Of a stretch of DNA of 64,000 nt, positions 1-8,523 are shown in pieces (position 1 is the first letter of the stretch; each line of letters opens with the position of its first letter). The DNA is taken from positions 682,001-746,000 of the forward strand of contig JALNYT010000001.1 in NCBI GenBank assembly GCA_023229685.1, written 5' to 3'. The notes under the pieces are model-generated. The model made no database searches. It had not been told where the DNA came from and saw only the letters and a list, made by a program, of their open reading frames with translations. This DNA comes from Sulfuritalea sp. (lineage in GTDB: Bacteria; Pseudomonadota; Gammaproteobacteria; Burkholderiales; Rhodocyclaceae). Both the position numbers and the translations under genes were made by a program.

Positions 1-1726
1 TATAGCTTTCGACACTAATGCGTGTGGCCTGCAAGGAGGCTAGCGGCGTGACGGTCGCCTGGCTCAAGTGGAAATGCTTTCCCACCGTGACGACAGCGCT
101 GTATTGCTGGCCCGTGTAGTCGGCGCTCGCCGTGCGGTTGACGCCGGCAAAGGCGATGCTTCGCGAGCCATTGTATTGATCGGCCCCTGCCGTGACGGCG
201 CCCTGGACAAACCAGGGTCCGGGCGCGTGGCTGAAATAAGCCGTCAGCTGATAGGAATCGACCTTCGTGCGACCCGTCGAATTGTTCCCGTCGATGGTGG
301 TGTTCGCATAAGCGCCACCCAGACCGACGCGAGTATCCGCGTTCAGAGGTCTGTCGTAGGCCAGCATCAGACCCAGGGCTTCGCTCCGGTAGCCGCTCAG
401 ATTATCCACGTCGCCTTGGCGGCCCTGACTGGCAAAGCCCTTGCCCCACCAGTTACTGCGCTGTTCGGTGCCTTTGCATTCATGCGCGTTGACCGGCGCA
501 CCTGACTTGTTCGGCTCACAGGTGCTGCAGCACAGGCTCTGGATTTCGTCCACACGAGCCATCCACAGGTCGTCGAAAAGTCGCGCGGTTTGCCCGGCCA
601 CCCAGGGCGCGGCGAGATTGGCAGCGCCCGGAGCCAGTTGCAGCAGCGCGCTGTTGATCGCTGCCGCATTGGGCAGTACGGCAATCGAGTTCTGAACGGT
701 CAGCAAATCGGAACCCGCTGGCGCAGTCACTTCCAGTATTGGCGCGACCGCTGCCGCACCGGGCGCGGTCACCAGGGTTGCCAGCGGCGTCACGGCGGTC
801 AAGCGGATGCTGACGGCACCGAGGGTCGTCGGCACACCGGCGAACGTATAGCGCGGGCTGTTGTTGATGACGTTCACGGGAACCCCGCCGGGGCCGACCT
901 GCGAATCGACAATCTTGTAGGTGGTTCCGGTGGTCAGCACGCCGGTGACGGTCGGCACCACGGTAATGCCCCCGCCATTGATATTCGCGGTGTTGACCAC
1001 GATCTTTCCGTATACGGTGTTGCCGGCGAGCGTCGTCGCGATCGTTCCGCCGGCGTTGGTCGTCAGCGCCCCGCCGATTGCCAAGGTATTCGCACCCAGG
1101 TCGAAACTTCGTGCCTGAACCGCGCCGGTGACCGAGGCGTTGCCGCCGACCACGTTGATTTGCTTGAGCCCATTGGCGCCGCCCATGGCGCCATTGACAA
1201 TGCTGCCGCCATTGAGCGTGAACGTTCCTGTAGCCGCAGTCGCCGTAATGATGGCGCCGGTCAGCGTGCGGCCCGCAGCGAGATTGATGAAGCCATCACT
1301 GGCAAAGTTGCCGGCGCCGATGACGTTGTTGTTGAAATTTATGGTTCCCGTCCCGCTGACATTGAACGTGGTCGTATTCACCAGCCCGTTGAAGTTCACC
1401 GTCGATCCGACCGCGCCGGCATCGAAGTTGAGGAGCAAGGACGGGATGCCGACGTTTCCAGTCACTGTCGAGTTGCCCATGAACCTGACATCGGCATTGT
1501 TCGCCGCGTTTGGTGTGATGGCGTTGGCATTGATGCCGTTGGTGTTGATATTCTGGTTGTTGCCGACGGTCAAGATCCCAATACCTGCGGTAGTGACGCC
1601 TTCCAACACTCCCGTCGGACCGACCACCCCGGGAAGCGCCACGGCTTCGGGGGTGCCCGCCCAAGCGGAAGTTCCGCAAGCCAGCATGGCCGCGGCCACG
1701 GATACGGACATAATTCTGATCTTCAT
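1..1726 (-). CDS. Autotransporter (type V secreted) protein, C-terminal part cut by window edge
   Basis: Reading the minus strand from the ATG at 1726 gives one open frame to the window edge. It begins with a signal peptide (MKIRIMSVSVAAAMLACGTSAWA). A Gly/Asn/Thr-rich passenger of about 370 residues follows, with repeated short beta-type strands such as NINTNGINANAITPN. From about residue 420 the WWGKGF motif and alternating aromatic strands mark the start of an autotransporter beta-barrel. The barrel C-terminus lies outside the window. An AGGGGGA ribosome site precedes the ATG. The linker just before the barrel carries four cysteines (LCCSTC, then HEC), which is odd for a passenger that must cross the barrel. 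Family assignment rests on architecture; the passenger function is unknown. Confidence 0.8.
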   Translation of the reverse strand, partial: MKIRIMSVSVAAAMLACGTSAWAGTPEAVALPGVVGPTGVLEGVTTAGIGILTVGNNQNINTNGINANAITPNAANNADVRFMGNSTVTGNVGIPSLLLNFDAGAVGSTVNFNGLVNTTTFNVSGTGTINFNNNVIGAGNFASDGFINLAAGRTLTGAIITATAATGTFTLNGGSIVNGAMGGANGLKQINVVGGNASVTGAVQARSFDLGANTLAIGGALTTNAGGTIATTLAGNTVYGKIVVNTANINGGGITVVPTVTGVLTTGTTYKIVDSQVGPGGVPVNVINNSPRYTFAGVPTTLGAVSIRLTAVTPLATLVTAPGAAAVAPILEVTAPAGSDLLTVQNSIAVLPNAAAINSALLQLAPGAANLAAPWVAGQTARLFDDLWMARVDEIQSLCCSTCEPNKSGAPVNAHECKGTEQRSNWWGKGFASQGRQGDVDNLSGYRSEALGLMLAYDRPLNADTRVGLGGAYANTTIDGNNSTGRTKVDSYQLTAYFSHAPGPWFVQGAVTAGADQYNGSRSIAFAGVNRTASADYTGQQYSAVVTVGKHFHLSQATVTPLASLQATRISVESY

Positions 1727-2088
1727 GAAATCCCCCTGAATGTTGATGTGGATCCGAGGCACCGCACGCTTGGGTACCCCTCCCGTTGCTCGACGCGAAG
1801 CCCGTCGCCGGAGTCACCGACGCAAACGCCAGACTACATACTGGAAATTTTCCCAAAGCCATGAATAGGCTAGCGAACCGGGCGGCAAATTGAATTGAAC
1901 TTTCCCGGCTTAAGTGGTCAGTCTATTGATCTGGACAAGGCACTCAGTGCGCTAGCGCACATAGGAATCACCTTTTCCGCGCAGTGATCTGACTGATTCA
2001 GAAGAAGCACCAGCTGTTGCGCCGCGCAGAACACTCTGTTCCGCGCCTGTCGCTGACGGCACCGCGTTCGCCGGACTACACTGCAGGC
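1727..2088. other. Divergent intergenic region with a 14-bp palindrome
   Basis: About 360 bp between the divergent autotransporter and dioxygenase genes. No convincing gene is visible. It holds a perfect palindrome GTGCGCTAGCGCAC at 1947-1960 and an AT-richer stretch near 1840-1930, suitable for divergent promoters. No specific sigma-70 boxes are assigned. Confidence 0.5.
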
Positions 2089-2898
2089 ATGAACTCGATT
2101 CCACCGGTATTCATATCCCACGGCTCGCCGATGCTACTGCTGGAGCCTGGCCGCACCGGGCCGGCGTGGCATGCGCTGGGGCAAGATCTGCCGCGACCGC
2201 GGGCGATTCTCGCCGTTTCAGCGCATTGGACAACAACCGCGCCGGCGGTAAGCGCCGCACTGCAGCCGGAAACGATCCACGATTTCTACGGCTTTCCGCA
2301 AGCGCTGTATGAACTCGACTACCGGCCGCCCGGCGCGCCCGATCTGGCCGCGGAGGTTGCCGGGCTGATTCCGGGCATCACCGTCGACCGCCAGCGCGGA
2401 CTGGATCACGGCGCATGGTCGCCGCTGCGCGCGATGTATCCGGTCGCCGACATTCCGGTCATCCAGTTGGCGGTGATGCCGCAGGCCGACGCCGAAACCC
2501 ACTACCGGCTGGGGCAGATGCTGCAGCCGCTGACGCAGCGCGGCGTGCTGATTCTGGCCACGGGCGGCCTGACCCACAATCTGCGCGACATCGTCGGCGA
2601 TGCCGACGACGGCGAGGCCCTGCCCTATGTCAGTGAATTCCGCGACTGGTTCGCCGCGGCGCTGGAGCGGCGTGACCTGCCGGCCCTGCTCGACTATCGC
2701 CGGCAGGCGCCGCACGCGATGCGCGCGCATCCTTCAGCCGAACATCTGCTGCCGCTATATGTCGCCCTGGGCGCCGCCGGCGAGAACGCAGTTGCGCAGA
2801 CCATATACCGCAACTGCCAACTCGCCGCGCTGGCGCTGGATGCCTTCGTCTTTGCCGCCGGCACCGCTACCGCGCCGCGACCCGCTTCAACCACTTAG
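2089..2898 (+). CDS. DODA-type (class III extradiol) ring-cleavage dioxygenase, YgiD family
   Basis: A 269-residue cytosolic metalloenzyme of the LigB/4,5-DOPA dioxygenase family. The start at 2089 gives the family-typical N-terminus MNSIPPVFISHGSP. Visible motifs are SHGSP (metal His), SAHW (about residue 44), LDHGAWSPL (catalytic region near residue 105) and GGLTHNLRDI (about residue 165). E. coli YgiD is similar in length and binds zinc through conserved His residues. The substrate is probably a catechol-type ring, but no pathway genes adjoin it, so the true substrate is unknown. It stands alone, divergent from the autotransporter and convergent with the TRAP gene. Confidence 0.85.
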   Translation: MNSIPPVFISHGSPMLLLEPGRTGPAWHALGQDLPRPRAILAVSAHWTTTAPAVSAALQPETIHDFYGFPQALYELDYRPPGAPDLAAEVAGLIPGITVDRQRGLDHGAWSPLRAMYPVADIPVIQLAVMPQADAETHYRLGQMLQPLTQRGVLILATGGLTHNLRDIVGDADDGEALPYVSEFRDWFAAALERRDLPALLDYRRQAPHAMRAHPSAEHLLPLYVALGAAGENAVAQTIYRNCQLAALALDAFVFAAGTATAPRPASTT

Positions 2899-2919
2899 AC
2901 ATCAGGCATTATTGCCGGC

Positions 2920-3924
2920 TCAGAGTTTGGTCGGATCGAACCCGGTTTCCTTGTAGATCGACTGCAGCAGGTCCTTGCCGACGCGATCGGCCATCTTGAT
3001 GTGCACCGGTGCCATCGCCTTCTTGAAGGCCAGCTTCTCTTCCTTGGTCGGCACGTAGATAACGGTCTTGCCGCTCTTCCTGACCATTTCCAGGGCGTGG
3101 TCGTTTTCTTCCTGCGCAATCTTGTTGGCGTAGACCGTCGCCTCCCTCATGGCCTGCTCGAGTTGGCCGCGAATATCCGGCGGCAATCCGTCCCAGAACT
3201 TCTTGTTCACGATCACCGCGTAGCCGAGATAGTTGTGGTCGGTGATGATCATGTACTTCTGCACTTCGTGCATCTTCTGCGTGTACAGGTTGGAGTGCGG
3301 ATTGTCGGTGCCGTCGACCACGCCCGTCTGCAGCGCCTGATAAACCTCGGAGAAGGCCATCACCTGCGGCATGGCGCCCAGCGTGCGGTATTCCTCTTCC
3401 AGCACCTTGGACGACTGGATGCGCATCTTCTTGCCCTTGAGGTCCGTCGGCGTCCTGAGCGGCGTATTGGCTGAAAACGACTTGAAGCCGTTATCCCAGA
3501 ACGCCAGCCCCTTGATCCCCCTGGATTCGAGCTTGAGCAGCAGCGAAGCGCCGATCGGTCCCTGCGTAATTTTGTGCAGGTCGGCGAAGTCGTCGAAAAT
3601 GTAGGGGAAGTCGAAAACCTCGAATTCCTTGACGCCGAGCGGGCCGAACTTGGACAGCGACGGCGCCAGCATCTGTACCGCGCCCAGTTGCAGGGCTTCG
3701 ACCTCTTCCTTGTCCTTGTATAAGGCGCTGTTGGCATAGACCTCGACCTTGGCCCTGCCCTTGGTCAGTTCCGCCGCCCTTTTGGCGAAAAACTCGGAGG
3801 CCTTGCCCTTCGGCGTATCGGCCGCAACCACATGGCTGAACTTGATCACGATCGGTGCTTGGGCCAGCGCCAGTATGGAGAAAGCCGCCGTCGCAAGGCC
3901 GACGAGCAATGTACGAATTTTCAT
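2920..3924 (-). CDS. TRAP transporter solute-binding protein, DctP family
   Basis: A 334-residue periplasmic binding protein. It has a signal peptide (MKIRTLLVGLATAAFSILALAQ) and then the DctP fold, with IKFSHVVAADTPKG near the start. The ligand-contact segment KKMRIQSSKVLEEEYRTLGA is followed by the GVVDGTDNPHSNLY motif of the family. The AAGAGGA ribosome site supports the ATG at 3924. DctP proteins bind C4-dicarboxylates or related organic acids and hand them to DctQ/DctM membrane subunits. No DctQ or DctM gene is in this window, so this is an orphan binding protein here; the ligand cannot be told from sequence. Confidence 0.9.
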   Translation of the reverse strand: MKIRTLLVGLATAAFSILALAQAPIVIKFSHVVAADTPKGKASEFFAKRAAELTKGRAKVEVYANSALYKDKEEVEALQLGAVQMLAPSLSKFGPLGVKEFEVFDFPYIFDDFADLHKITQGPIGASLLLKLESRGIKGLAFWDNGFKSFSANTPLRTPTDLKGKKMRIQSSKVLEEEYRTLGAMPQVMAFSEVYQALQTGVVDGTDNPHSNLYTQKMHEVQKYMIITDHNYLGYAVIVNKKFWDGLPPDIRGQLEQAMREATVYANKIAQEENDHALEMVRKSGKTVIYVPTKEEKLAFKKAMAPVHIKMADRVGKDLLQSIYKETGFDPTKL

Positions 3925-3976
3925 GTTTGATCCTCTTGAGGAATGTTGTGACCGCAAGGCTACCACTCTGCCTACC

Positions 3977-4001
3977 TCGCCGTATCGCCGGCGCCGACTT
4001 T
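3977..4001 (+). repeat. Dispersed VGAG-word repeat, extragenic copy
   Basis: TCGCCGTATCGCCGGCGCCG followed by ACTTT. It matches the dispersed word (CGCCGTnnCGCC then RGCGCCGACT) and lies between the TRAP gene and the Sel1-type gene. Confidence 0.6.
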
Positions 4002-4107
4002 CGTCGGGGCGACATCGTGACCTGGAACTGCTCGACCGTGATGGTTCCCCGTCCGCGGCTACTTCGACCCTATGAATGGATCGAGCGCCGGGGAAAGCTC
4101 CGGTCGG

Positions 4108-4737
4108 TCAATAGCCCAGGGGCCGGTTCGGCAGCCGCGGCGGAATACGGAACCCGTCCCTGACGGCCTTGGCCTCAAACTTGGCGGCATCGTCGATTTC
4201 GCCGTCGCGGTTGTAGATATTGGCGACTTCCCAGCTCGCCCTGCCGTTGCCGAGTTCGGCAGCGACGCGCAGCCATTGCTTGGTGCGTTGCGGATCTTTC
4301 GACAGCCCGTGCGTGCCTTGACGATACATGAGGGCGACGCGATACGCGGAGTCCTTGCTGCCGCGCGTCGCCTGGATCAGTTCACGGCGATAGGCATCGT
4401 CGCCCGTCGGGTCTTCCAGCGCATCGGAAGAAAGCCTCGCCTCCTGCTGGGCCAACAATGCCTTGCGGGCACCCGCCTGGATATACCTGTTGGCATGCCG
4501 GTATCGGCTGTTCGGATAGTCCTTCTGGAACTCCTCGCTGAGCTTGATCACGATGTCCGGAGGAATGGTCTGCTGCAGTTGTCGCCACTGCGCTTCCATT
4601 GCCGGGCTTTGGGATTGCGCCTTGCGGGCGGGTGGCTCTTCGGCCGATTGGGCAGCGCGGGGCGACAAAAGGATCGCGGTGCCTAAAAAAGTGGCGGCGA
4701 GCAGTCTGGTCATTTGATGCATGGCTATCGACTTCAT
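4108..4737 (-). CDS. Exported Sel1/TPR-repeat-like protein of unknown function
   Basis: About 209 residues. The ATG at 4737 is preferred over an upstream TTG because GAAGGAG sits 6 nt before it. An N-terminal signal peptide (LLAATFLGTAILLSPRAAQSAEE) directs export. The C-terminal half has Sel1-like helical repeats: YRVALMYRQGTHGLSKDPQR, then WLRVAAELGNGRASWEVANI, then a third unit starting NRDGEIDDAAK. Such repeats usually mediate protein contacts in the periplasm. No neighbour suggests a pathway. The protein is complete and ends in a normal stop. Confidence 0.65.
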   Translation of the reverse strand: MKSIAMHQMTRLLAATFLGTAILLSPRAAQSAEEPPARKAQSQSPAMEAQWRQLQQTIPPDIVIKLSEEFQKDYPNSRYRHANRYIQAGARKALLAQQEARLSSDALEDPTGDDAYRRELIQATRGSKDSAYRVALMYRQGTHGLSKDPQRTKQWLRVAAELGNGRASWEVANIYNRDGEIDDAAKFEAKAVRDGFRIPPRLPNRPLGY

Positions 4738-4957
4738 CGCCAACTCCTTCAATAAACATGGCGGCCGTCCATGCTTGCGGCGGCCACGACGCCGTAAAGA
4801 AATTTGGTATCGCTGGCCGGCATGGAAGCTCGCGGCACGGCAACTCCCTTGAGGCCGTGCGCCACCATACGCGGAACGAGCGCGCGGATCTGTGCGGTAG
4901 CGCGCTAAACGTGAAAACGATGGATCGAATTGCCGGTGCCGGCTTACTTGCCTTGCC

Positions 4958-5160
4958 TCAGACCTTCATCAGGCCCTGCTTTTCAATGAAGGCAATGATC
5001 TCGGCCAAGCCCTTGCCGGTCTTGAGATTGCTGAAGATGAAGGGCCGCTCGCCGCGCATGCGCTTGGCATCGGTCGCCATCACTTCCAGCGAAGCTCCGA
5101 CCATTGGTGCGAGGTCGATCTTGTTGATCACCAGCAGGTCGGGGCGAACGACGGAAGGGG
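4958..5160 (-). pseudogene. ureG: ureG 3' remnant (urease accessory GTPase C-terminus)
   Basis: The minus strand encodes RPDLLVINKIDLAPMVGASL and then RMRGERPFIFSNLKTGKGLA up to IEKQGLMKV. This is the C-terminal 60-65 residues of the urease Ni-insertion GTPase UreG, including the NKxD guanine-specificity motif. The Walker A region and the family's PRKGGPG segment upstream are absent; unrelated sequence joins at about 5160-5195. No urease structural or accessory gene lies nearby. I read it as the leftover end of a deleted urease cluster. A short open frame runs to 5194, but a functional GTPase is impossible without the P-loop. Confidence 0.7.
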
Positions 5161-5262
5161 GAAACTCGCGCGCACCCAGATGGAGGAACAGCAAAATTCC
5201 GCTGCTCTCTCTTGGTGCGCCGCCTTTACCGGTGCGAAAAGTCCGCAGCGGCTATCGGCCTA

Positions 5263-5463
5263 TTACTTCTTCTTTCGCGCCACAGCGCGGGGTTTAGCCG
5301 CGGCCTTGGCCTTGGCCTTGGTCCTGGTTTTTGCTTTTGCCACCGGCGCGGGAGTCGGCGCTGGGGCGGGGGGCATGTCGCCGATCAACCCCTTGACCGG
5401 GCAGATCTTGAAGACGGGACATTTCTTGCAGCCAACGGCGAGGGCAATCGGACAAAGAGTCAT
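5263..5463 (-). CDS. Small Cys-rich protein with Lys/Ala tail, unknown function
   Basis: A 66-residue protein starting MTLCPIALAVGCKKCPVFK, with five cysteines within the first 25 residues (CP, GCKKCP, KICP). A proline-rich hinge (PPAPAPTPAPV) follows, and then a basic tail of about 25 residues made of alternating K, A and R ending ARKKK. The tail resembles histone H1-like bacterial tails that bind nucleic acid. The Cys head could bind metal or an Fe-S cluster, but it is not a family I recognise. The ribosome site before 5463 is weak. A copy of the dispersed AGTCGGCGC word lies in the proline hinge (5351-5367). Confidence 0.55.
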   Translation of the reverse strand: MTLCPIALAVGCKKCPVFKICPVKGLIGDMPPAPAPTPAPVAKAKTRTKAKAKAAAKPRAVARKKK

Positions 5464-5594
5464 GGGAATTCCGGGGGGTGGGGATGGGAGCCCGCTAGTA
5501 TGCGCGGTGCCCGCCCCGGAAACTAGTCTGTTTCGCCTAACCGGCGGCGGCCAGTTGGCAAAACCGTTGAACACGCGCAGTCGTGTCGCCGGCG

Positions 5595-6020
5595 TCAGGC
5601 GGACGGCACCGGCATCGCGCGCCGGTCGACCAGACCCATCCAGCCGCGGATCACGCGGTAGAACACCCACAAGCCGGTGCCGACGATCACCATGAACGCC
5701 GCCGGAATGCCGATCAGGGTGATCACCAGCAGACCCGCCACCAGCAGCCACAGCGCGGCGAACCAGAAACTGCGCAACTGCCAGCGCCAGTGCGTTGCCA
5801 GCCACGTGCCGCGCACCCGGTCGCGGGTGGCGTAGTTGATGATCACGGCGATGATCGACGGCCAGCCGAAGACGAAGGCGCCGACAATCGTGGCCGAACT
5901 GAGTATCCCGGAGACCGCCGACAGCGCATGCAGCCCGTACATCACATGGCACCAGGCACGCGGACCCTCCAGGTCGCCTTCCAGTTCCTGTTGCGGCGGA
6001 ATCGCTTCGGCTTCGGTCAT
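5595..6020 (-). CDS. DUF4870/Tic20-like small membrane protein
   Basis: A 141-residue protein with an acidic N-terminus (MTEAEAIPPQQELEGDLEGP) and about three hydrophobic segments: ALSAVSGILSSATIVGAFVF, FWFAALWLLVAGLLVITLIG and MVIVGTGLWVFYRVIRGW. The order of short charged loops fits DUF4870. The start at 6020 overlaps the ubiD stop as ATGA and is preceded by AGGAGGGG, so translation is coupled to ubiD. Function is unknown; it is the last gene of the recG-ubiA-ubiD run. Confidence 0.65.
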   Translation of the reverse strand: MTEAEAIPPQQELEGDLEGPRAWCHVMYGLHALSAVSGILSSATIVGAFVFGWPSIIAVIINYATRDRVRGTWLATHWRWQLRSFWFAALWLLVAGLLVITLIGIPAAFMVIVGTGLWVFYRVIRGWMGLVDRRAMPVPSA

Positions 6021-7519
6021 TGCCCCTCCTGTAATCCCAATTGTTGCCACAGCGCGTCAATGCGCTCTTTTACGGCTGGATCCATGGCGATGGGGCGGCC
6101 CCATTCGCGCGTGGTCTCGCCCGGCCACTTGTTGGTCGCATCGATGCCCATTTTGCTCCCGAGACTCGCCACCGGTGAAGCGAAGTCGAGGTAGTCAATG
6201 GGCGTGTTCTCGGCAATCAGGGTGTCGCGCGCCGCGTCGACGCGCGTGGTGAGCGCCCAGATTACTTCGGGCCAGGAGCGCACATCGACGTCGTCGTCGG
6301 TGACGATGATGAACTTGGTGTACATGAACTGGCGCAGGAAACTCCAGATGCCGAACATGACCCGCTTGGCATGCCCCGGATACTGCTTCTTGATGCTGAC
6401 CACCGCCATCCGGTAGGAGCAGCCCTCGGGTGGCAGGTAGAAATCGGTGATCTCGGGAAACTGTTTTTGTAGCAGCGGGATGAAGACTTCGTTGAGGGCC
6501 AGGCCGAGCGTGGCAGGCTCGTCGGGCGGCTTGCCGGTGTAGGTGGAATGGTAGATCGGGTCGCGGCGCATGGTGATGCGTTCGATGGTGAGCACCGGGA
6601 ACTCGGCCACCTCGTTGTAATAGCCGGTGTGGTCGCCGAACGGCCCTTCGGCGGCCGTCTCGCCCGGATGAATGACGCCTTCCAGCACGATCTCGGCGGA
6701 CGCCGGGACCTGCAGGTCAGAGCCGATGCACTTGACCAGTTCGGTCTTGGCGCCGCGCAGCAGTCCGGCGAACTGGTATTCCGACAGCGTATCGGGCACC
6801 GGCGTCACCGCCGCCAGGATCGTCGCCGGATCGGCGCCGATCACCACCGCGACCGGGAAAGGCTCGCCCGGATGCGCCGCGCAATGCTCGCGAAAATCCA
6901 GCGCGCCGCCGCGATGCGCTAGCCAGCGCATGATGACCTTGTTCGGGTCGATAACCTGCTGGCGGTAGATGCCGAGGTTCTGCCGCGACCGCTGCGGTCC
7001 GCGCGTGACGACCAGGCCCCAGGTGATCAGCGGCGCGGCATCGCCCGGCCAGCAGGTCTGCACCGGGAGGCGCGCCAGGTCCACCTCGCTGCCCTGCCAC
7101 ACGATGTCCTGGCAGGGCGCCGAATTGACCAGCTTGGGCGCCATGTTGAGCACCTGCTTGAGCACCGGCAGCTTGTCCCAGGCATCCTTGAGGCCCTTCG
7201 GCGGTTCCGGTTCCTTGAGGTAGGCCAGCAGGGTACCGACTTCCCGCAGCCGGGTTTTCCAGTCGAGTTCCACGCCGTCTTCGCCCTCCGCCGCGGCGAT
7301 GCCGAGCGCCACCCGGCGCGGGGTGCCGAACAGGTTGACCAGCACCGGGATCGAATGCCCCCTGGGCTTTTCGAAGAGCAGCGCCGGACCGCCGGCGCGC
7401 AGCACGCGGTCAGCAATTTCGGTCATCTCCAGCTTCGGATCCACTTCTACAGCGATGCGCTTGAGTTCGCCGAGCGCTTCGAGTTGGGCGATGAAATCGC
7501 GCAAGTCCGTATATTTCAT
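6017..7519 (-). CDS. ubiD: 4-hydroxy-3-polyprenylbenzoate decarboxylase UbiD
   Basis: A 500-residue prenylated-FMN-dependent decarboxylase of ubiquinone biosynthesis, acting after UbiA. The sequence matches UbiD throughout: MKYTDLRDFIAQLEALGELK at the start, GPFGDHTGYYNE in the catalytic region, and IIVTDDDVDVRSWPEVIWAL and GSKMGIDATNKWPGE near the C-terminus. The length is normal. The start overlaps the stop of the upstream MBL hydrolase gene (ATGA), and its own stop overlaps the downstream membrane protein gene. The UbiX flavin prenyltransferase it needs is not in this window. Confidence 0.95.
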   Translation of the reverse strand: MKYTDLRDFIAQLEALGELKRIAVEVDPKLEMTEIADRVLRAGGPALLFEKPRGHSIPVLVNLFGTPRRVALGIAAAEGEDGVELDWKTRLREVGTLLAYLKEPEPPKGLKDAWDKLPVLKQVLNMAPKLVNSAPCQDIVWQGSEVDLARLPVQTCWPGDAAPLITWGLVVTRGPQRSRQNLGIYRQQVIDPNKVIMRWLAHRGGALDFREHCAAHPGEPFPVAVVIGADPATILAAVTPVPDTLSEYQFAGLLRGAKTELVKCIGSDLQVPASAEIVLEGVIHPGETAAEGPFGDHTGYYNEVAEFPVLTIERITMRRDPIYHSTYTGKPPDEPATLGLALNEVFIPLLQKQFPEITDFYLPPEGCSYRMAVVSIKKQYPGHAKRVMFGIWSFLRQFMYTKFIIVTDDDVDVRSWPEVIWALTTRVDAARDTLIAENTPIDYLDFASPVASLGSKMGIDATNKWPGETTREWGRPIAMDPAVKERIDALWQQLGLQEGQ

Positions 7520-8523
7520 CGTTCGATTCTAACCGCCCGCGTCTCACCGTGCTTCATCAGCCAGACCCGGTCCGGCGAGAGTCGGCGCTGGCGCAACGCC
7601 GATTCGAGATCTTTGGGCGGTTGATCGAAGGGCTCCCGGGTCAGGGCGAAGGTGCCCCAGTGGATGCCCAGCGCCTGCTTCGCCTCGAGGTCGAGGACGA
7701 TCTGCACCGCATCGTCCGGATCGACATGCTGCGGCCGCATGAAATCGCGCGGCAGGTAGGAGCCCACCGGGACGGCGAGAAAATCGATTGCGCCGAGGCG
7801 CCGGCGAATCTCCTTGAAGTCGGCCGAATAGCCGGTGTCACCGGTGTACAGGAAGCGCCAGGGCGGTGCATCGGGTCGCCGCCACTCGAGCATGAATCCG
7901 CCCCACAGGGAGGTGTTCGTGTCGAACGGATTGCGCCGGCTCCAGTGCTGTGCGGGGGTGAAATGCAGCGTCAGCGCACCGATCTCGAGCGCGTGCCACC
8001 AGTCCATCTCGCTGACCCGGCCGATACCGTGCCGGTCGAACCAGGCTTTCATGCCCAGCGGCACCATGAAGCGCGGCGTCTGTCCGGCGGCGAGCAGACG
8101 CCTCAGGGTGGCGTGGTCGAGGTGGTCGTAGTGATTGTGCGAGATCAGCACCAGATCGATGGCCGGCAACTGTTCCGGCGACAGCGGCGGCGGCACGTGG
8201 CGCGTGGCGCCGAGGTGGATGAAACCCAGGTCGGGGCCGGCGGCGGCGGAAAGTTGCGGATCGATCAGGATGTTCATCCCCGCCACTTGCAGCAGCAGCG
8301 TCGCATGCCCCAGCCAGGTGATCCGCGGCTCCTGCGAACGCACGGCAAGCCGCGCCTGATCCACCTCGACGCTCCACTCGCGAGCGAAAATCTGATAGCC
8401 GCCTGCCGGTGGCGCCAGGGGACGAAAGTCGCCGCGCAGGTGGCGCAGCAAAGCCTCGTACCAAGGAAAGCGGCCGACATCCTGCGCCGGATCGGAATTG
8501 ACGAAGCTTATCGGACCTGTCAC
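7516..8523 (-). CDS. Metallo-beta-lactamase-fold hydrolase (UlaG/NAPE-PLD-like)
   Basis: A 335-residue MBL-fold protein. The metal motif HNHYDHLDH (HxHxDH) follows a TWLGHATLLLQ strand, and further ligands appear at YTGDTGYSADF and GIHWGTF. This arrangement fits the subgroup annotated as NAPE-PLD-like or outer-membrane-associated phosphodiesterases, acting on phosphodiester or lactone bonds. It overlaps ubiA upstream and ubiD downstream by 4 nt each. It is therefore translated with two ubiquinone genes, though a direct role in that pathway is not established. A reverse-oriented copy of the VGAG DNA word lies near its 3' end at 7578-7603. Confidence 0.75.
   Translation of the reverse strand: MTGPISFVNSDPAQDVGRFPWYEALLRHLRGDFRPLAPPAGGYQIFAREWSVEVDQARLAVRSQEPRITWLGHATLLLQVAGMNILIDPQLSAAAGPDLGFIHLGATRHVPPPLSPEQLPAIDLVLISHNHYDHLDHATLRRLLAAGQTPRFMVPLGMKAWFDRHGIGRVSEMDWWHALEIGALTLHFTPAQHWSRRNPFDTNTSLWGGFMLEWRRPDAPPWRFLYTGDTGYSADFKEIRRRLGAIDFLAVPVGSYLPRDFMRPQHVDPDDAVQIVLDLEAKQALGIHWGTFALTREPFDQPPKDLESALRQRRLSPDRVWLMKHGETRAVRIER
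7578..7603 (-). repeat. Dispersed VGAG-word repeat, intragenic (MBL gene)
   Basis: AGAGTCGGCGCTGG, then CGCAACGCCGAT. Relative to its gene this copy runs opposite to most genic copies and reads ESALRQRRLS rather than VGAG. Confidence 0.55.

Noticed and set aside
118..140. Another VGAG-word copy (AGTCGGCGCT) at the left edge
   Set aside because: The match stops after the core and the encoded RTASADYTG is ordinary autotransporter sequence, so chance is likely.
590..1864. Long plus-strand open frame
   Set aside because: It is antisense to the autotransporter, whose signal peptide, ribosome site and barrel motif are clear; the plus-strand product is low-complexity with no motif.
7516..7535. GTTCGATTC as a tRNA T-arm
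   Set aside because: It lies at the ubiD start/MBL stop junction with no acceptor stem or anticodon arm around it.
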